64,000 nucleotides of DNA from Frankia alni (GTDB lineage Bacteria > Actinomycetota > Actinomycetes > Frankiales > Frankiaceae): positions 1-64,000 of the forward strand of contig JAMFSN010000147.1 of assembly GCA_026225295.1 (NCBI GenBank), read 5' to 3'. Positions 40,810 through 50,159 of this stretch are shown here, one piece after another (the stretch's first letter is position 1; each line of letters begins with the position of its first letter). A program made the translations under genes and the position numbers. The notes below the pieces were generated by a model. It did no database searches. It was not told where the DNA came from and saw only the letters and a list, made by a program, of their open reading frames with translations.

Positions 40810-42024
40810 ATGAGCGGACCCGGCGGGATGACGCTCCCGGATGCCCCCTATGTGATCGCCAGCTGGGCCGCATCCCTCGACGGCGCCACCGATGATGTGG
40901 ACGGGGACCGGCTCATCCTCTCGGGGCCGACCGACCTCGATGACGTCGATGCGCTGCGGGCCGACTGCGACGCCGTGCTCGTCGGGGCCGGCACGGTTCG
41001 GCGGGACAACCCGCGCCTGCTGGTGCGATCGGCGGCCCGCCGGGCCGAACGGGTGGTCGCGGGCCGGTCGGCCAGCCCGCTCAGGGTTGTCCTGGCGGCC
41101 AGCGGTCAGCTCGACCCGGCCGCCGCGGTGGTCGGGTCGGCCCCCACCCCGGACGGGCCAGCCGTCCCGACACTGCTGTACTGCTCGACCGGCGCGGCCG
41201 AGGCGGCCCGGCACCGGCTCGGGTGGAACGTGTCGGTGGTGGGTCTCGGCGATCCGCCGGACCTGCGGGCGGTTCTCGCCGACCTCGTGGGCCGGGGGGT
41301 GCGTCGCCTGTTGGTCGAGGGGGGCACCGAGATTCGCACGGCGTTCCTCGCCGCCGGGCTGGTCGACCAGCTCCGGATGGCGGTCGCGCCGTTCCTGGTC
41401 GGGAAGCCCGGCCCGCCCGGCGTGGTCGGCCCGGCCGCCTTTCCGCATGGCGCGGGGAACCGGATGACGCTGGTCGACGCCCGCCCGGCCGGTGACATGG
41501 TGGTCGCGCGGTATCTGCTGGACGGTCCGGCCGCGAACCCTGCTGGCCCAGTCACGGACGCCGCCGGCGCGGCCGCGACCGGGCCGGACGTCGACGGCCG
41601 CTGGCTGCGGTTCGCGATTGACCTGTCCCGGGCGTGCCCACCGTCGACGACCGCCTTCTCCGTCGGCGCGGCCGTCGTCGGCGCGGACGGCACCCTGCTC
41701 GCGAGTGGATTCTCGCGCGAGCAGGAGCCGCGGGACCATGCCGAGGAAGTGGCGCTGCGGCGGTTGCCGACCGGCCTGGCCCTGGCCGACGCGACGGTCT
41801 ACAGCTCGCTGGAGCCGTGCAGCGCCCGCGCGTCGCGCCCCCGCACCTGCGCGCAGCTCATCGAGGCCGCTGGGATCGGCCGGGTGGTGTTCGCCTGGCG
41901 GGAACCGGAACTCTTCGTCGACTGTCATGGGGCGGAGGACCTCCGTTCCGCGGGTCTGGTGGTCGTCGAACGGCCGGACCTGGCACCGGCCGTGCGAGCC
42001 GTCAACGCCCACCTTCTCGCCTGA
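40810..42024 (+). CDS. RibD-like bifunctional protein with permuted domains (reductase then deaminase)
   Basis: 404 residues. Residues 10-220 match the RibD C-terminal/DHFR-like reductase: VGAGTVRRDNPRLLVR, LLVEGGTEIRTAFLAAGLVDQLRMAVAPFLVG. Residues 265-404 match the RibD deaminase: FSVGAAVVGADGTLLASGF, the zinc motifs DHAEEVAL and LEPCSARASRPRTC, then AGIGRVVFAWREPELFV. Standard RibD has the opposite order (deaminase first). It might serve riboflavin synthesis, or the reductase might supply folate reduction beside thyX; neither is proven. ATG 40810 is one base after the previous stop. Confidence 0.8.
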   Translation: MSGPGGMTLPDAPYVIASWAASLDGATDDVDGDRLILSGPTDLDDVDALRADCDAVLVGAGTVRRDNPRLLVRSAARRAERVVAGRSASPLRVVLAASGQLDPAAAVVGSAPTPDGPAVPTLLYCSTGAAEAARHRLGWNVSVVGLGDPPDLRAVLADLVGRGVRRLLVEGGTEIRTAFLAAGLVDQLRMAVAPFLVGKPGPPGVVGPAAFPHGAGNRMTLVDARPAGDMVVARYLLDGPAANPAGPVTDAAGAAATGPDVDGRWLRFAIDLSRACPPSTTAFSVGAAVVGADGTLLASGFSREQEPRDHAEEVALRRLPTGLALADATVYSSLEPCSARASRPRTCAQLIEAAGIGRVVFAWREPELFVDCHGAEDLRSAGLVVVERPDLAPAVRAVNAHLLA

Positions 42025-42077
42025 ATCGAACACGTGTTCGACCATACCGGCGCCGGCCCGAAGGTGGCCGCGCGGAA

Positions 42078-42113
42078 CCCGGTGCTGTGGATGAGCCCGG
42101 TGCTGTGGATGGG
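42078..42113 (+). repeat. 18-bp tandem duplication
   Basis: Two 18-base units starting CCCGGTGCTGTGGATG (42078-42095 and 42096-42113) differ at one base; a third copy degenerates after CCCGGT. Each contains TGTGGATG, superficially like a DnaA box, but the tandem structure explains it better. Confidence 0.8.
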
Positions 42114-42452
42114 CCCGGTCCGGTCGGACGGGGTGGCGGGTGTCCCGCGGAACACCGGTTGAGCACGCAACCAAGGGCGGTCCGGGACGGGTGATCAACG
42201 CCGAACGGACAGGCGGCAGGCGGCCGGGGGGCTGACGGGGGAGGGAGACCCCCGGCCGCCAGGTGTCGGGTCGTTACCGACGGGCAGTCGGGTCGAACCG
42301 GCCACCGCCTCCGGTGTACCACGGTGGTCGCGCTGTGTAGACAGAGGGACGCGTTGGCGTGAGCACCACGCCGCTGGCGACGCACCTGTGGTGAGGTGTC
42401 CGTTTAGTTCGGTATTTCGGCGGTGTGCGCCGGCGTCGACCCGGATCCAGGC

Positions 42453-42534
42453 GGCCCGGGACCCTGGGCGGTCCTCCGGCCCGGGACTCTGAGCGGTCCT
42501 CCGGCCCGGGATTCTGAGCGGTCCTCCGGCCCGA
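42453..42534 (+). repeat. 25-bp tandem repeat, 3.3 copies
   Basis: Three 25-base units start at 42453, 42478 and 42503, with a partial fourth at 42528. They share the core GCGGTCCTCC and differ by one or two bases in the middle. The array sits between the low-GC part of the intergenic region and thyX. Confidence 0.88.
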
Positions 42535-42583
42535 CGCGACCCCACCCGTCGGGGCGACGGGCGGTCGTTCTACGGTGGACGGT

Positions 42584-43348
42584 ATGCCCGACGCCGTTCC
42601 GCCGACCGTCAGCCCGCGGGTCCAGGTCATCGCGCAGACCCGGTTCACCCCGCCGGAGGACGTTCCCTGGAGCACCGACGCCGACGGGGGCGAAGCGCTC
42701 GCCGAGTTCGCCGGCCGGGCGTGTTACCAGAGCTGGACCAAGCCCAACCCGGCCACCGCGACGAACGCCGGCTACCTGCGGCACATCCTCGAGGTCGGGC
42801 ACCTGTCCGTCCTCGAGCACGGCGTGGTGTCGCTCTACATCACGGGCGTCTCGCGCAGCCTGACCCACGAACTGGTCCGGCACCGGCACTTCTCCTACAG
42901 CCAGCTGTCCCAGCGGTACGTGCCGGAGCGCGATGCGGCGGTCGTCGAGCCGGACGTGATCGCCGAGGACCCGGAGCTGCACGCCATGTTCGGGGCGGCG
43001 ACGGCGGCGGCCCTGGACGCCTACACCCGCCTGCTGGAGGGTCTGGAGAAACACTTCGCGGAGGTCGCCGCGCCGACCGCCCGCCGTAAGCAGGCCCGGC
43101 AGGCGGCCCGCTCGGTGCTCCCCAACGCGACCGAGACCCGGATCGTCGTCACCGGCAATTACCGCGCCTGGCGGCACTTCATCGCCATGCGGGCCAGCGA
43201 GTCGGCCGACGTCGAGATCCGTGGTCTGGCCATGGCCGCGCTCGGCGAACTGAGCCGGGTCGCGCCCAACGTCTTCGCCGACTTCCGGGTCACCACGCTC
43301 GAGGACGGCACCCGGATCGCGTCGAGCCCGCTGGTCAGCGAGGGCTGA
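42584..43348 (+). CDS. thyX: flavin-dependent thymidylate synthase
   Basis: ThyX methylates dUMP to dTMP using methylene-THF, FAD and NADPH, releasing THF rather than DHF. The ThyX signature RHRxxxxxxxS is present as [11 protein letters not shown] (R99 to S109), followed by QRYVPE; the C-terminal FAD/dUMP-binding segment has [32 protein letters not shown] 42584 gives 254 residues; GTG 42575 is an alternative. The thyX-dapA-rnj order is the same in mycobacteria. Confidence 0.96.
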   Translation: MPDAVPPTVSPRVQVIAQTRFTPPEDVPWSTDADGGEALAEFAGRACYQSWTKPNPATATNAGYLRHILEVGHLSVLEHGVVSLYITGVSRSLTHELVRHRHFSYSQLSQRYVPERDAAVVEPDVIAEDPELHAMFGAATAAALDAYTRLLEGLEKHFAEVAAPTARRKQARQAARSVLPNATETRIVVTGNYRAWRHFIAMRASESADVEIRGLAMAALGELSRVAPNVFADFRVTTLEDGTRIASSPLVSEG

Positions 43349-43667
43349 GGTCCCCGCGCCCGGGTCCGACCGACGATCGGCGGTCCGGCGGTCCGGCGGT
43401 CCGGCGGGTTTTCCACCCACCGGGCGGTTGGGGCGATGGGGACGAAGCCGGCGCGCTGCCCCACACGGACGCCACCGGCGGATAAGCTCTGGGGGGCCAA
43501 AGGTGGCGCGATCATGGTTCTTCGCGCCGCCGGAGGCCATGGTCTCCGGATCACTGATGGCTCGCCGTCACGGTCGCCGTTGCGGCGTTCGCGGCGCGGC
43601 GGGGGTTGCGCACGGTCTGCATTCGCGCCCCACCCGCAGTCCCCGGTAACAGGAAGGTCTCTTCAGG
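43349..43667. other. 319-bp intergenic region between thyX and dapA
   Basis: No gene seen. It holds three 8-bp tandem units GGCGGTCC (43379-43402) and copy B of the REP-like element (43500-43575). The dapA ribosome site (AGGAAGG, near 43652) is at the right edge. Confidence 0.6.
43500..43575 (+). repeat. REP-like intergenic repeat, copy B
   Basis: Inverted copy of the element at 17998-18068. Hairpin 1 is GGCGCGA (43505-43511) with TCGCGCC (43522-43528) around a 10-base loop. Hairpin 2 is CCGGAG (43530-43535) with CTCCGG (43544-43549) around GCCATGGT. Similarity to copy A continues for about 20 bases beyond. Located 92 bases upstream of dapA. Confidence 0.75.
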
Positions 43668-44582
43668 TTGGCCGCCATATCGTCCCCGTCAGCACCCTTC
43701 GGGCACGTCCTCACCGCGATGGTGACGCCGTTTCATGCCGATGGCGCCCTCGATCTCGACGGCGCGGCGACGCTGGCCACCTGTCTCGTCGACGCCGGCA
43801 ACGATGGTCTCGTCGTGAACGGCACGACCGGCGAGTCGGCGACCACCACTGACGAGGAGAAGGAGCGCCTACTGCGGGCGGTCGTCGAGGCGGTCGGGGA
43901 TCGCGCCGCGATCGTCGCCGGGATCGGCACCAACGACACCCGGCACACCCTCGAACTGGCCCGCGCGGCCGAAAAGACCGGGGTCGACGGCCTGCTGGCG
44001 GTCACCCCGTACTACACAAAGCCACCCCAGGCCGGCCTGCTGGCCCACTTCCGCGCGATCGGCGACGCGACGGAGCTGCCGGTCATGCTGTACGACATCC
44101 CCGGTCGGGCCGGCGTGGCGATCCACACCGAGACCCTGCTGCGGCTGTCCGAGCACCCGCGCATCGTCGCGGTCAAGGACGCCAAGGACGACCTGGGCGC
44201 GGCGTCGTGGGTGATGAGTCGCTCCGGCCTGCGGTACTACTCCGGCACCGATGTGCTGAATCTGCCGCTGCTCGCGGTGGGCGCCACCGGCTTCGTCAGC
44301 GTCGTCGGGCACCTGGTGGCCGACCGCCTCGCGGCGATGTACGCGGCGTTCGCCGCCGGCGACCCGGCCGGCGCGCTGCGCATCCACAACGACCTGCTGC
44401 CCGTCTACACGGGCATCTTTCGCACCCAGGGGGCGATCCTCACGAAAGCAGCACTCACACTCGCGGGTCTACCGGGCGGGCCGGTCCGGCCGCCGTTGGC
44501 GGACGCGACGCCGGCCGAGATCACGCAACTTTCCGCCGACCTGGCCGACGGCCAGGTGGACCCGAAGCTTTTCACCCGGTGA
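43668..44582 (+). CDS. dapA: 4-hydroxy-tetrahydrodipicolinate synthase
   Basis: DapA condenses pyruvate with aspartate semialdehyde, the first dedicated step to diaminopimelate and lysine. The Schiff-base lysine is K170 in RIVAVKDAKDD; the active-site loop NGTTGES and YYTKPPQAGLLAHF with the catalytic Tyr region are present, as is YDIPGRAGV. The start is TTG 43668, following AGGAAGG by about ten bases; no better ATG or GTG exists before the conserved GHVLTAMVTPF. 304 residues. GTGA overlap with rnj. Confidence 0.95.
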   Translation: MAAISSPSAPFGHVLTAMVTPFHADGALDLDGAATLATCLVDAGNDGLVVNGTTGESATTTDEEKERLLRAVVEAVGDRAAIVAGIGTNDTRHTLELARAAEKTGVDGLLAVTPYYTKPPQAGLLAHFRAIGDATELPVMLYDIPGRAGVAIHTETLLRLSEHPRIVAVKDAKDDLGAASWVMSRSGLRYYSGTDVLNLPLLAVGATGFVSVVGHLVADRLAAMYAAFAAGDPAGALRIHNDLLPVYTGIFRTQGAILTKAALTLAGLPGGPVRPPLADATPAEITQLSADLADGQVDPKLFTR

Positions 44583-46264
44583 GCCGTCCGCACCCCGGCC
44601 TGGGCTCCCCGCCGCCGCTCCCGCCGTCCGGCCTGCGGATAACCCCGCTCGGCGGACTCGGCGAGATCGGCCGCAACATGACGGTCTTCGAGCACGCCGG
44701 CCGGCTGCTCATCGTCGACTGTGGCGTACTGTTCCCCGAGAACGACCAGCCCGGGATCGACCTGATCCTGCCGGACTTCTCCTCGATCGTGCACCGCCTC
44801 GACGACGTCGAGGCGATCGTCCTCACCCACGCGCACGAGGACCACATCGGTGCCGTGCCGTACCTGCTGCGGGAGCGGGCCGACATCCCGCTCATCGGCT
44901 CGCGGCTCACCCTCGCGCTGATGGTCGCCAAGCTGGCCGAGCACCGCCTCACGCCGGTGACGGTCGAGGTGGTCGAGGGTGACCGGCGGCCCTGGGGGCC
45001 GTTCGAATGCGAGTTCTTCGCGGTCAACCATTCGATCCCGGACGCGATGGCCGTCGCGATCCGCACCGAGGCCGGCCTGGTGCTGCACACCGGCGACTTC
45101 AAGATGGACCAGCTGCCGCTCGACGGGCGGCTGACCGACCTCGGGGGCTTCGCCCGGCTCGGCGTCGAAGGCGTCGACCTGCTGATGTCGGACTCGACGA
45201 ACGCCGAGGTCCCGGGGTTCGTCACCTCCGAACGGGAGATCGCGCCGGTCCTCAACGGCGTGTTCCGGGAGGCCCGGAAGCGGGTCATCGTGGCGTGCTT
45301 CGCCAGCCATGTGCACCGGGTCCAGCAGGTCCTCGACGCCGCGGAGGCGCACGGTCGCTCGGTTGCCCTGGTCGGCCGCTCGATGCTGCGCAACATGGGG
45401 GTCGCCCGGGATCTCGGCCTGCTGCGGGTTCCGCCCGGCCTGATCATCGACAGCCGGGACATCGACGCGCTGCCGGACCGGAACATCTGCCTGATCTCGA
45501 CCGGTTCGCAGGGCGAGCCCCTCTCGGCGCTGTCGCGGATGGCCAACCGGGACCACTCGATCCGGATCAACCCGGGCGACACCGTGGTGCTGGCGTCCAG
45601 CCTCATCCCGGGCAACGAGAACGCGGTCTTCCGGGTCATCAACGGACTGACCCGGATCGGCGCCCGGGTGGTCCACAAGGGCGTGGCGATGGTGCACACC
45701 TCCGGGCATGCGCCCGCCGGTGAGCTGTTGTACGTCCTGAACGCCACCCGCCCGTCGAACGTGATGCCGATCCACGGCGAGTGGCGGCATCTGCGGGCCC
45801 ACGGTGCGCTGGCCGAGGCGACCGGGTTGCCGCCCGACCGGATCGTGCTGGCCGAGGACGGCATGGTCATCGACCTCGTCGACGGGCTGGCCAGGATCAC
45901 CGGCGCGGTGCCGTGCGGGTACGTCTACGTCGACGGCCTCGCGGTCGGCGACGTCGGTGAGTCGAGCCTGAAGGACCGCCGCATCCTCGGCGACGAGGGC
46001 TTCATCTCGATCACCGTGGTCGTCGACGCCGCCTCCGGGAAGGTCGTCGGTGGACCGGAGCTGTCCGCCCGCGGCTTTTCCGACGCGATGAGCAACTTCG
46101 ACAACGCCCGTCAGGTCGTCGAGGAGGCCCTGGCCGAGGCGATGCGGGGCGGCATGACCGACAAGTCGGCGCTCGGGCAGCTCATGCGCCGGACCGTCGG
46201 GCGCTGGGTGAACGAGAACTACCGGCGCCGCCCGATGATCCTGCCGGTCGTCGTCGAGGTGTAG
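44579..46264 (+). CDS. rnj: ribonuclease J
   Basis: Metallo-beta-lactamase/beta-CASP nuclease with endo- and 5'-exonuclease activity in mRNA and rRNA processing. The zinc motif HAHEDH is at residues 84-89, with further ligands in [10 protein letters not shown] and TGDFKMD. The beta-CASP domain contains [15 protein letters not shown] and [33 protein letters not shown] and [12 protein letters not shown] follow. 561 residues. GTG 44579 overlaps the dapA stop; the frame is open further upstream within dapA but that is a shadow. Confidence 0.95.
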   Translation: MSRPHPGLGSPPPLPPSGLRITPLGGLGEIGRNMTVFEHAGRLLIVDCGVLFPENDQPGIDLILPDFSSIVHRLDDVEAIVLTHAHEDHIGAVPYLLRERADIPLIGSRLTLALMVAKLAEHRLTPVTVEVVEGDRRPWGPFECEFFAVNHSIPDAMAVAIRTEAGLVLHTGDFKMDQLPLDGRLTDLGGFARLGVEGVDLLMSDSTNAEVPGFVTSEREIAPVLNGVFREARKRVIVACFASHVHRVQQVLDAAEAHGRSVALVGRSMLRNMGVARDLGLLRVPPGLIIDSRDIDALPDRNICLISTGSQGEPLSALSRMANRDHSIRINPGDTVVLASSLIPGNENAVFRVINGLTRIGARVVHKGVAMVHTSGHAPAGELLYVLNATRPSNVMPIHGEWRHLRAHGALAEATGLPPDRIVLAEDGMVIDLVDGLARITGAVPCGYVYVDGLAVGDVGESSLKDRRILGDEGFISITVVVDAASGKVVGGPELSARGFSDAMSNFDNARQVVEEALAEAMRGGMTDKSALGQLMRRTVGRWVNENYRRRPMILPVVVEV

Positions 46265-46350
46265 CTACGGGCCGGGCCCATGAAGGTCGCGACGCGCCCG
46301 GTTCGTCGTTGATGCGGGGTTCTCGGCCCCGTCGGGAGTACCTTTTCCGC

Positions 46351-49074
46351 GTGGCTGCTCGAACGAGTGGCACGCGGTCGCGTGCCTCAGGCGCGGGCGC
46401 CTCCCGGTCGTCCGGATCAACGGCGCGGCCGGCGGCGAGGCGCCGTGGCAGTGCTGCGGGCGCGTCCGCCACCGGGACCAAACCCAAGCCGAAGGCGAAG
46501 CCGCGTACGGGCGCCGCCGCCCCGGGCGGTCGCCGGCCGCCCTTCACCGTCCTGTTGTTCAGTGGCCTGTTCCGCATGGTCGCCGGGGTCTGGATCGGCG
46601 TGGCGACCGTGCTGGGCACCATGGCCCGGGGGGTCGGCCGGGGAACCCGGGAGCTGCGCATCGACCCGGCCCACCGACGCGACGGGGTCGGGCTGGCCGC
46701 GTTCGGAGCGTCCGTGGTGGCCGGAGCGGCCGTCTGGCTCGGGGCCGGCGGCCCGGTCGGACGCGGGGTGGCCGGTTTCCTGCACGCCCTGGTCGGGTCG
46801 GGGGCGACCGCCCTGCCGCTGTTCGGTCTGGGCGGGGCCTGGCGGCTGGTCCGCCACCCGTCGGATCCCGACAGCCGGGGTCGCGTCGTCATCGGCTGGG
46901 CCGCCCTGTGTCTCGGGGCGTTGGGGCTGCTCCACATCCTGCACGGACTGCCCAACCCGAGCGACGGCTCGGTGGCCATGGACGGGGCCGGCGGTTACGC
47001 CGGGTTCCTGGCCTCCTCGCCGTTGTCCGCGGCGGTCGGCCGCTTCGTGGCCGCCCCCCTGCTGGTCCTGCTGTCGTTGTTCGGGATCCTGGTCATCACC
47101 GCGACCCCGCTGCGCCAGGTGCCGGAGAAGTACGCCGCGCTGCGGGCGGCGGTCGCCGAGCGGGTCGCCGGGACCGGTACCTCGGATCGGCTCGGCCGGT
47201 TGGGTCGGACCCTGATCCCTGGCGAGGACGCCGACGGCGACGACGCGTTCGTCGACGACCTGTTGAGCGAGCCGGGTGACGCCGCGGCCGGTCCGCGCCC
47301 CCGCGGCCGCCTGCGCAAGCCCCGATCGACCCCGGTGGACCCCTACGACGTCGACGCGGCCGGTCCGCCGGCCCGGTCGGGCGCCGTTCCGTTGGGCGAC
47401 CCGCTCGACGCCCTCGACCCGGACGGCCCTGACCCGGACGGCCCCGACCCGGACAGGTCTGGCGCCGATCGGCCGGGCGGCGCCGCGTCGGTGCCGACCC
47501 CGCGCCCGCCGCGGGCCGGCCGCGCGGCCGCCAGGCCGCCTGATCTCACCACCTTCGAGCAACCGCCGCTGCCCGACGCGGACGTGTTCGGCCGGCCCGA
47601 GGCCGGAAGCGACTACGTCCTCCCGCCGGGGACCCTGCTGCAGGAGGGCACGCCGGCCAAGGTCCGCTCGTCGGCGACCGATGCGGTCATCGATTCGCTG
47701 CGGGACGTCTTCGCCCAGTTCCGGGTCGACGCCCGGGTCACCGGGTTCACCCGCGGCCCGACCGTCACCCGCTACGAGGTCGAACTCGGCAACGCGGTGA
47801 AGGTCGAGCGGATCACCCAGCTGTCGCGCAACATCGCGTACGCGGTCAAGAGCCCCGACGTGCGGATCATCAGCCCGATCCCGGGCAAGAGCGCCGTCGG
47901 GATCGAGATCCCGAACACCGACCGCGAGCTGGTCAGCCTGGGTGACGTGCTGCGCAGCGCCGCGTCCCAGGGGGAACGTCACCCGCTCATCGTGGGGCTG
48001 GGCAAGGACATCGAGGGCGGCTACGTCCTGGCCAACCTGGCCAAGATGCCCCACCTGCTGATCGCCGGCGCGACCGGCGCCGGCAAGTCGTCCTGCATCA
48101 ACACCCTGATCACCTCGATCATGATGCGCGCCACGCCCGACCAGGTCCGGATGGTGCTGGTCGACCCGAAGCGCGTCGAGCTGACCAACTACCAGGGCAT
48201 TCCGCACCTCATCACCCCCATCATCACGAACCCGAAGAAGGCCGCCGAGGCGCTGCAGTGGGTCGTGAAGGAGATGGAGGCCCGGTACGAGGACCTGGCC
48301 GCCAACGGCGTCCGGCACCTCGACGACTTCAACCGGAAGGTGCGGTCGGGGGAGATCACCGCGCCGCCCGGATCCGAGCGCGTCTACCGCCCCTACCCGT
48401 ACATCCTGGTGATCGTCGACGAGCTCGCCGACCTGATGATGGTCGCCCCGCGCGACGTCGAGGACGCGATCTGCCGCATCACCGCGATGGCCCGGGCGGT
48501 CGGCATCCATCTGGTGCTGGCCACCCAGCGGCCGTCGGTCGACGTGGTCACCGGCCTGATCAAGGCCAACGTGCCCTCCCGGCTGGCGTTCGCGACGGCG
48601 TCGCTGGCCGACAGCCGGGTCATCCTCGACCAGGCGGGCGCGGAAAAGCTCGTCGGTCTGGGTGACGGGCTGTTCCTACCGATGGGCGCGAGCAAGCCGG
48701 CCCGTATCCAGGGGTCCTTCGTCTCCGAAGAGGAGATAGCGAAGGTTGTCGTCCATATCAAGGAGCAGGCCCAGCCGGCTTTTCGGGAGGACGTCTTCGA
48801 GGCCGCCGATGCCCCGAAGAAAGAGCCGGACGAGGACATCGGCGACGACCTGGCCCTCTTCCTGCAGGCGGTGGAACTGGTGGTCTCGACCCAGTTCGGG
48901 TCGACCTCGATGCTTCAGCGGAAATTGCGGGTCGGCTTCGCGAAGGCCGGTCGACTGATGGACCTGATGGAAAGCCGGGGCATCGTCGGCGCGAGCGAAG
49001 GCTCGAAGGCGCGGGACGTTCTGGTCATGCCCGACGAGCTGGAGGGGCTGCTCGTCACGTTGCGCGAGGGCTAG
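46351..49074 (+). CDS. ftsK: DNA translocase FtsK/SpoIIIE
   Basis: Septum-located ATPase that pumps chromosome ends during division. About 60 basic N-terminal residues precede four predicted membrane helices (from [17 protein letters not shown] to [17 protein letters not shown]). A Pro/Asp-rich linker follows, then the motor with Walker [15 protein letters not shown] (about residues 573-586) and Walker [15 protein letters not shown]. The C-terminal gamma winged helix is [23 protein letters not shown] 46351 (after GGGAG) is chosen; ATG 46312 would add 13 residues. The linker is short compared with mycobacterial FtsK. Confidence 0.95.
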   Translation: MAARTSGTRSRASGAGASRSSGSTARPAARRRGSAAGASATGTKPKPKAKPRTGAAAPGGRRPPFTVLLFSGLFRMVAGVWIGVATVLGTMARGVGRGTRELRIDPAHRRDGVGLAAFGASVVAGAAVWLGAGGPVGRGVAGFLHALVGSGATALPLFGLGGAWRLVRHPSDPDSRGRVVIGWAALCLGALGLLHILHGLPNPSDGSVAMDGAGGYAGFLASSPLSAAVGRFVAAPLLVLLSLFGILVITATPLRQVPEKYAALRAAVAERVAGTGTSDRLGRLGRTLIPGEDADGDDAFVDDLLSEPGDAAAGPRPRGRLRKPRSTPVDPYDVDAAGPPARSGAVPLGDPLDALDPDGPDPDGPDPDRSGADRPGGAASVPTPRPPRAGRAAARPPDLTTFEQPPLPDADVFGRPEAGSDYVLPPGTLLQEGTPAKVRSSATDAVIDSLRDVFAQFRVDARVTGFTRGPTVTRYEVELGNAVKVERITQLSRNIAYAVKSPDVRIISPIPGKSAVGIEIPNTDRELVSLGDVLRSAASQGERHPLIVGLGKDIEGGYVLANLAKMPHLLIAGATGAGKSSCINTLITSIMMRATPDQVRMVLVDPKRVELTNYQGIPHLITPIITNPKKAAEALQWVVKEMEARYEDLAANGVRHLDDFNRKVRSGEITAPPGSERVYRPYPYILVIVDELADLMMVAPRDVEDAICRITAMARAVGIHLVLATQRPSVDVVTGLIKANVPSRLAFATASLADSRVILDQAGAEKLVGLGDGLFLPMGASKPARIQGSFVSEEEIAKVVVHIKEQAQPAFREDVFEAADAPKKEPDEDIGDDLALFLQAVELVVSTQFGSTSMLQRKLRVGFAKAGRLMDLMESRGIVGASEGSKARDVLVMPDELEGLLVTLREG

Positions 49075-49079
49075 CCGGC

Positions 49080-49118
49080 GGCCGTGGTTCCGGGCCACTG
49101 GGTCCAGGGGACACGGCC
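49080..49118 (+). terminator. possible stem-loop after ftsK
   Basis: A 7-bp stem (GGCCGTG with CACGGCC) encloses a 25-base loop and starts six bases after the ftsK stop. The long loop makes it a weak candidate. Confidence 0.3.
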
Positions 49119-49295
49119 CAATGGTGCGGCGCTCGGGCACAAGGTAATTGCGGGCCGGTCAAGGACAGGTCAGGGCCTTCCGACTTTCCCGGCCGGACGG
49201 CTGTCGGAGCCGGGAGAGCGACCGTAGACTCGGCGCCGTTGGACGGTCGCAGGACCACGGCATTGACGCCGGTGAAGGTGTTCGGAGGTTCGCCC

Positions 49296-50090
49296 ATGCA
49301 GTCCGCGGACGGGGAAGCGCCACCGAGCGGCATCGGTCGGGCCCTCGCGACGTCGCGCGAAGACCAGGGGCTCGACGTTTCGGATATCAGTGCCCAGACC
49401 CGTATTCGGGCCACCCTGATCCGCCAGATCGAAGCCGATGACTACGCCGGCTGCGGCGGCGCCGTGTACGCGCGCGGGCACATCCGCAGCATCGCCCGGG
49501 CCCTGAAAATTGACGCCGATCCGCTGATCGAGCAGTTCGACCACGAGCAGGGCCGGATCCCGGCGCAGCCGACGCCCATGCTCGGCGCCGAGCGGGATCC
49601 GATCGCCATCCGGGACCTGCGGGCCCGCCGGGGCCCCCGGTGGGTGCCGGCCATGGTCGTCTCGCTGGTCGTGGTGTTCGCGATCGCGTTGGTCGCCCTG
49701 GTGGCGGGGACCGGCTCGTCACCGTCCCCGAAGCCGCCGGCCGTGAAGCCGGTTGCCGCGGCGCCGAGCCACGCCGCCCCCCCGACCCCCCGGCGTACCG
49801 CGTCCGCGCCGGTGGCCTTCAGCGGCGTCGACGTGCGGGTGGCGGTCAAGGGCGACGCGAGCTGGCTCTCGGTGCGGGACAGCACCCACCGGGTGCTGCT
49901 CCAGCAGGTGCTCCAGCCCGGCGACGTACGCGACTTCAAGGCCGCCCAGCAGATCCAGCTCGTCCTGGGCAACGCCGGAGCGATCTCGATGACCTGCAAC
50001 GGCCATGACTTCGGATCGGCCGGCGCGGCCGGGCAGGTGGTCAACGTGACGTTCGGGCTCGGTTCGGCGGGGGACTGCACGGCGGGCTGA
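49296..50090 (+). CDS. RodZ-like HTH/DUF4115 membrane protein
   Basis: 264 residues. The N-terminal Xre-type HTH (about 10-80: IGRALATSREDQGLDVSDISAQTRIRATLIRQIEADDY) resembles that of RodZ. A polar linker leads to a membrane helix (WVPAMVVSLVVVFAIALVALVAG, about 125-147), a Pro/Ala segment, and a C-terminal DUF4115 domain (VDVRVAVKGDASWLSVRDS ... LVLGNAGAISMTCNG). RodZ links the cytoskeleton to wall synthesis; in actinobacteria the role is less clear. ATG 49296 follows GGAGG by seven bases; the frame extends upstream to TTG 49239. Confidence 0.85.
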   Translation: MQSADGEAPPSGIGRALATSREDQGLDVSDISAQTRIRATLIRQIEADDYAGCGGAVYARGHIRSIARALKIDADPLIEQFDHEQGRIPAQPTPMLGAERDPIAIRDLRARRGPRWVPAMVVSLVVVFAIALVALVAGTGSSPSPKPPAVKPVAAAPSHAAPPTPRRTASAPVAFSGVDVRVAVKGDASWLSVRDSTHRVLLQQVLQPGDVRDFKAAQQIQLVLGNAGAISMTCNGHDFGSAGAAGQVVNVTFGLGSAGDCTAG

Positions 50091-50159
50091 TCCGCCCGGG
50101 CGGCCCGATCCGCCGGCCGGCCCCCGCCCCGGGCGCCGGCCGGCCGGTAGCCTGAGCCT

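Larger units (their letters stand above)
42025..42583. other. 559-bp intergenic region with tandem repeats upstream of thyX
   Basis: No credible gene on either strand. It contains an 18-bp duplication (42078-42113), a less GC-rich stretch near 42330-42420, and a 25-bp tandem array (42453-42534) ending about 50 bases before the thyX ATG. A TAGACA hexamer near 42338 might be a -10 element; its -35 is not evident. A TCGAACC segment near 42294 was checked as a tRNA T-loop and does not form a T-arm. Confidence 0.6.

Noticed and set aside
42078-42113. Possible DnaA boxes (TGTGGATG twice)
   Set aside because: They lie inside an 18-bp tandem duplication, are imperfect, and have no origin context such as dnaA, dnaN or an AT-rich unwinding region.
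42270-42345. Possible tRNA (TCGAACC resembling a T-loop)
   Set aside because: The flanking bases do not form a 5-bp T-stem, and no matching acceptor or anticodon arm was found on either strand.
42453-42534. CRISPR array
   Set aside because: Units are directly adjacent with no unique spacers and there are no cas genes in the window.
46417-48510. Open frame of 697 codons opposite ftsK
   Set aside because: Antisense shadow of FtsK; no independent start signal or motifs.
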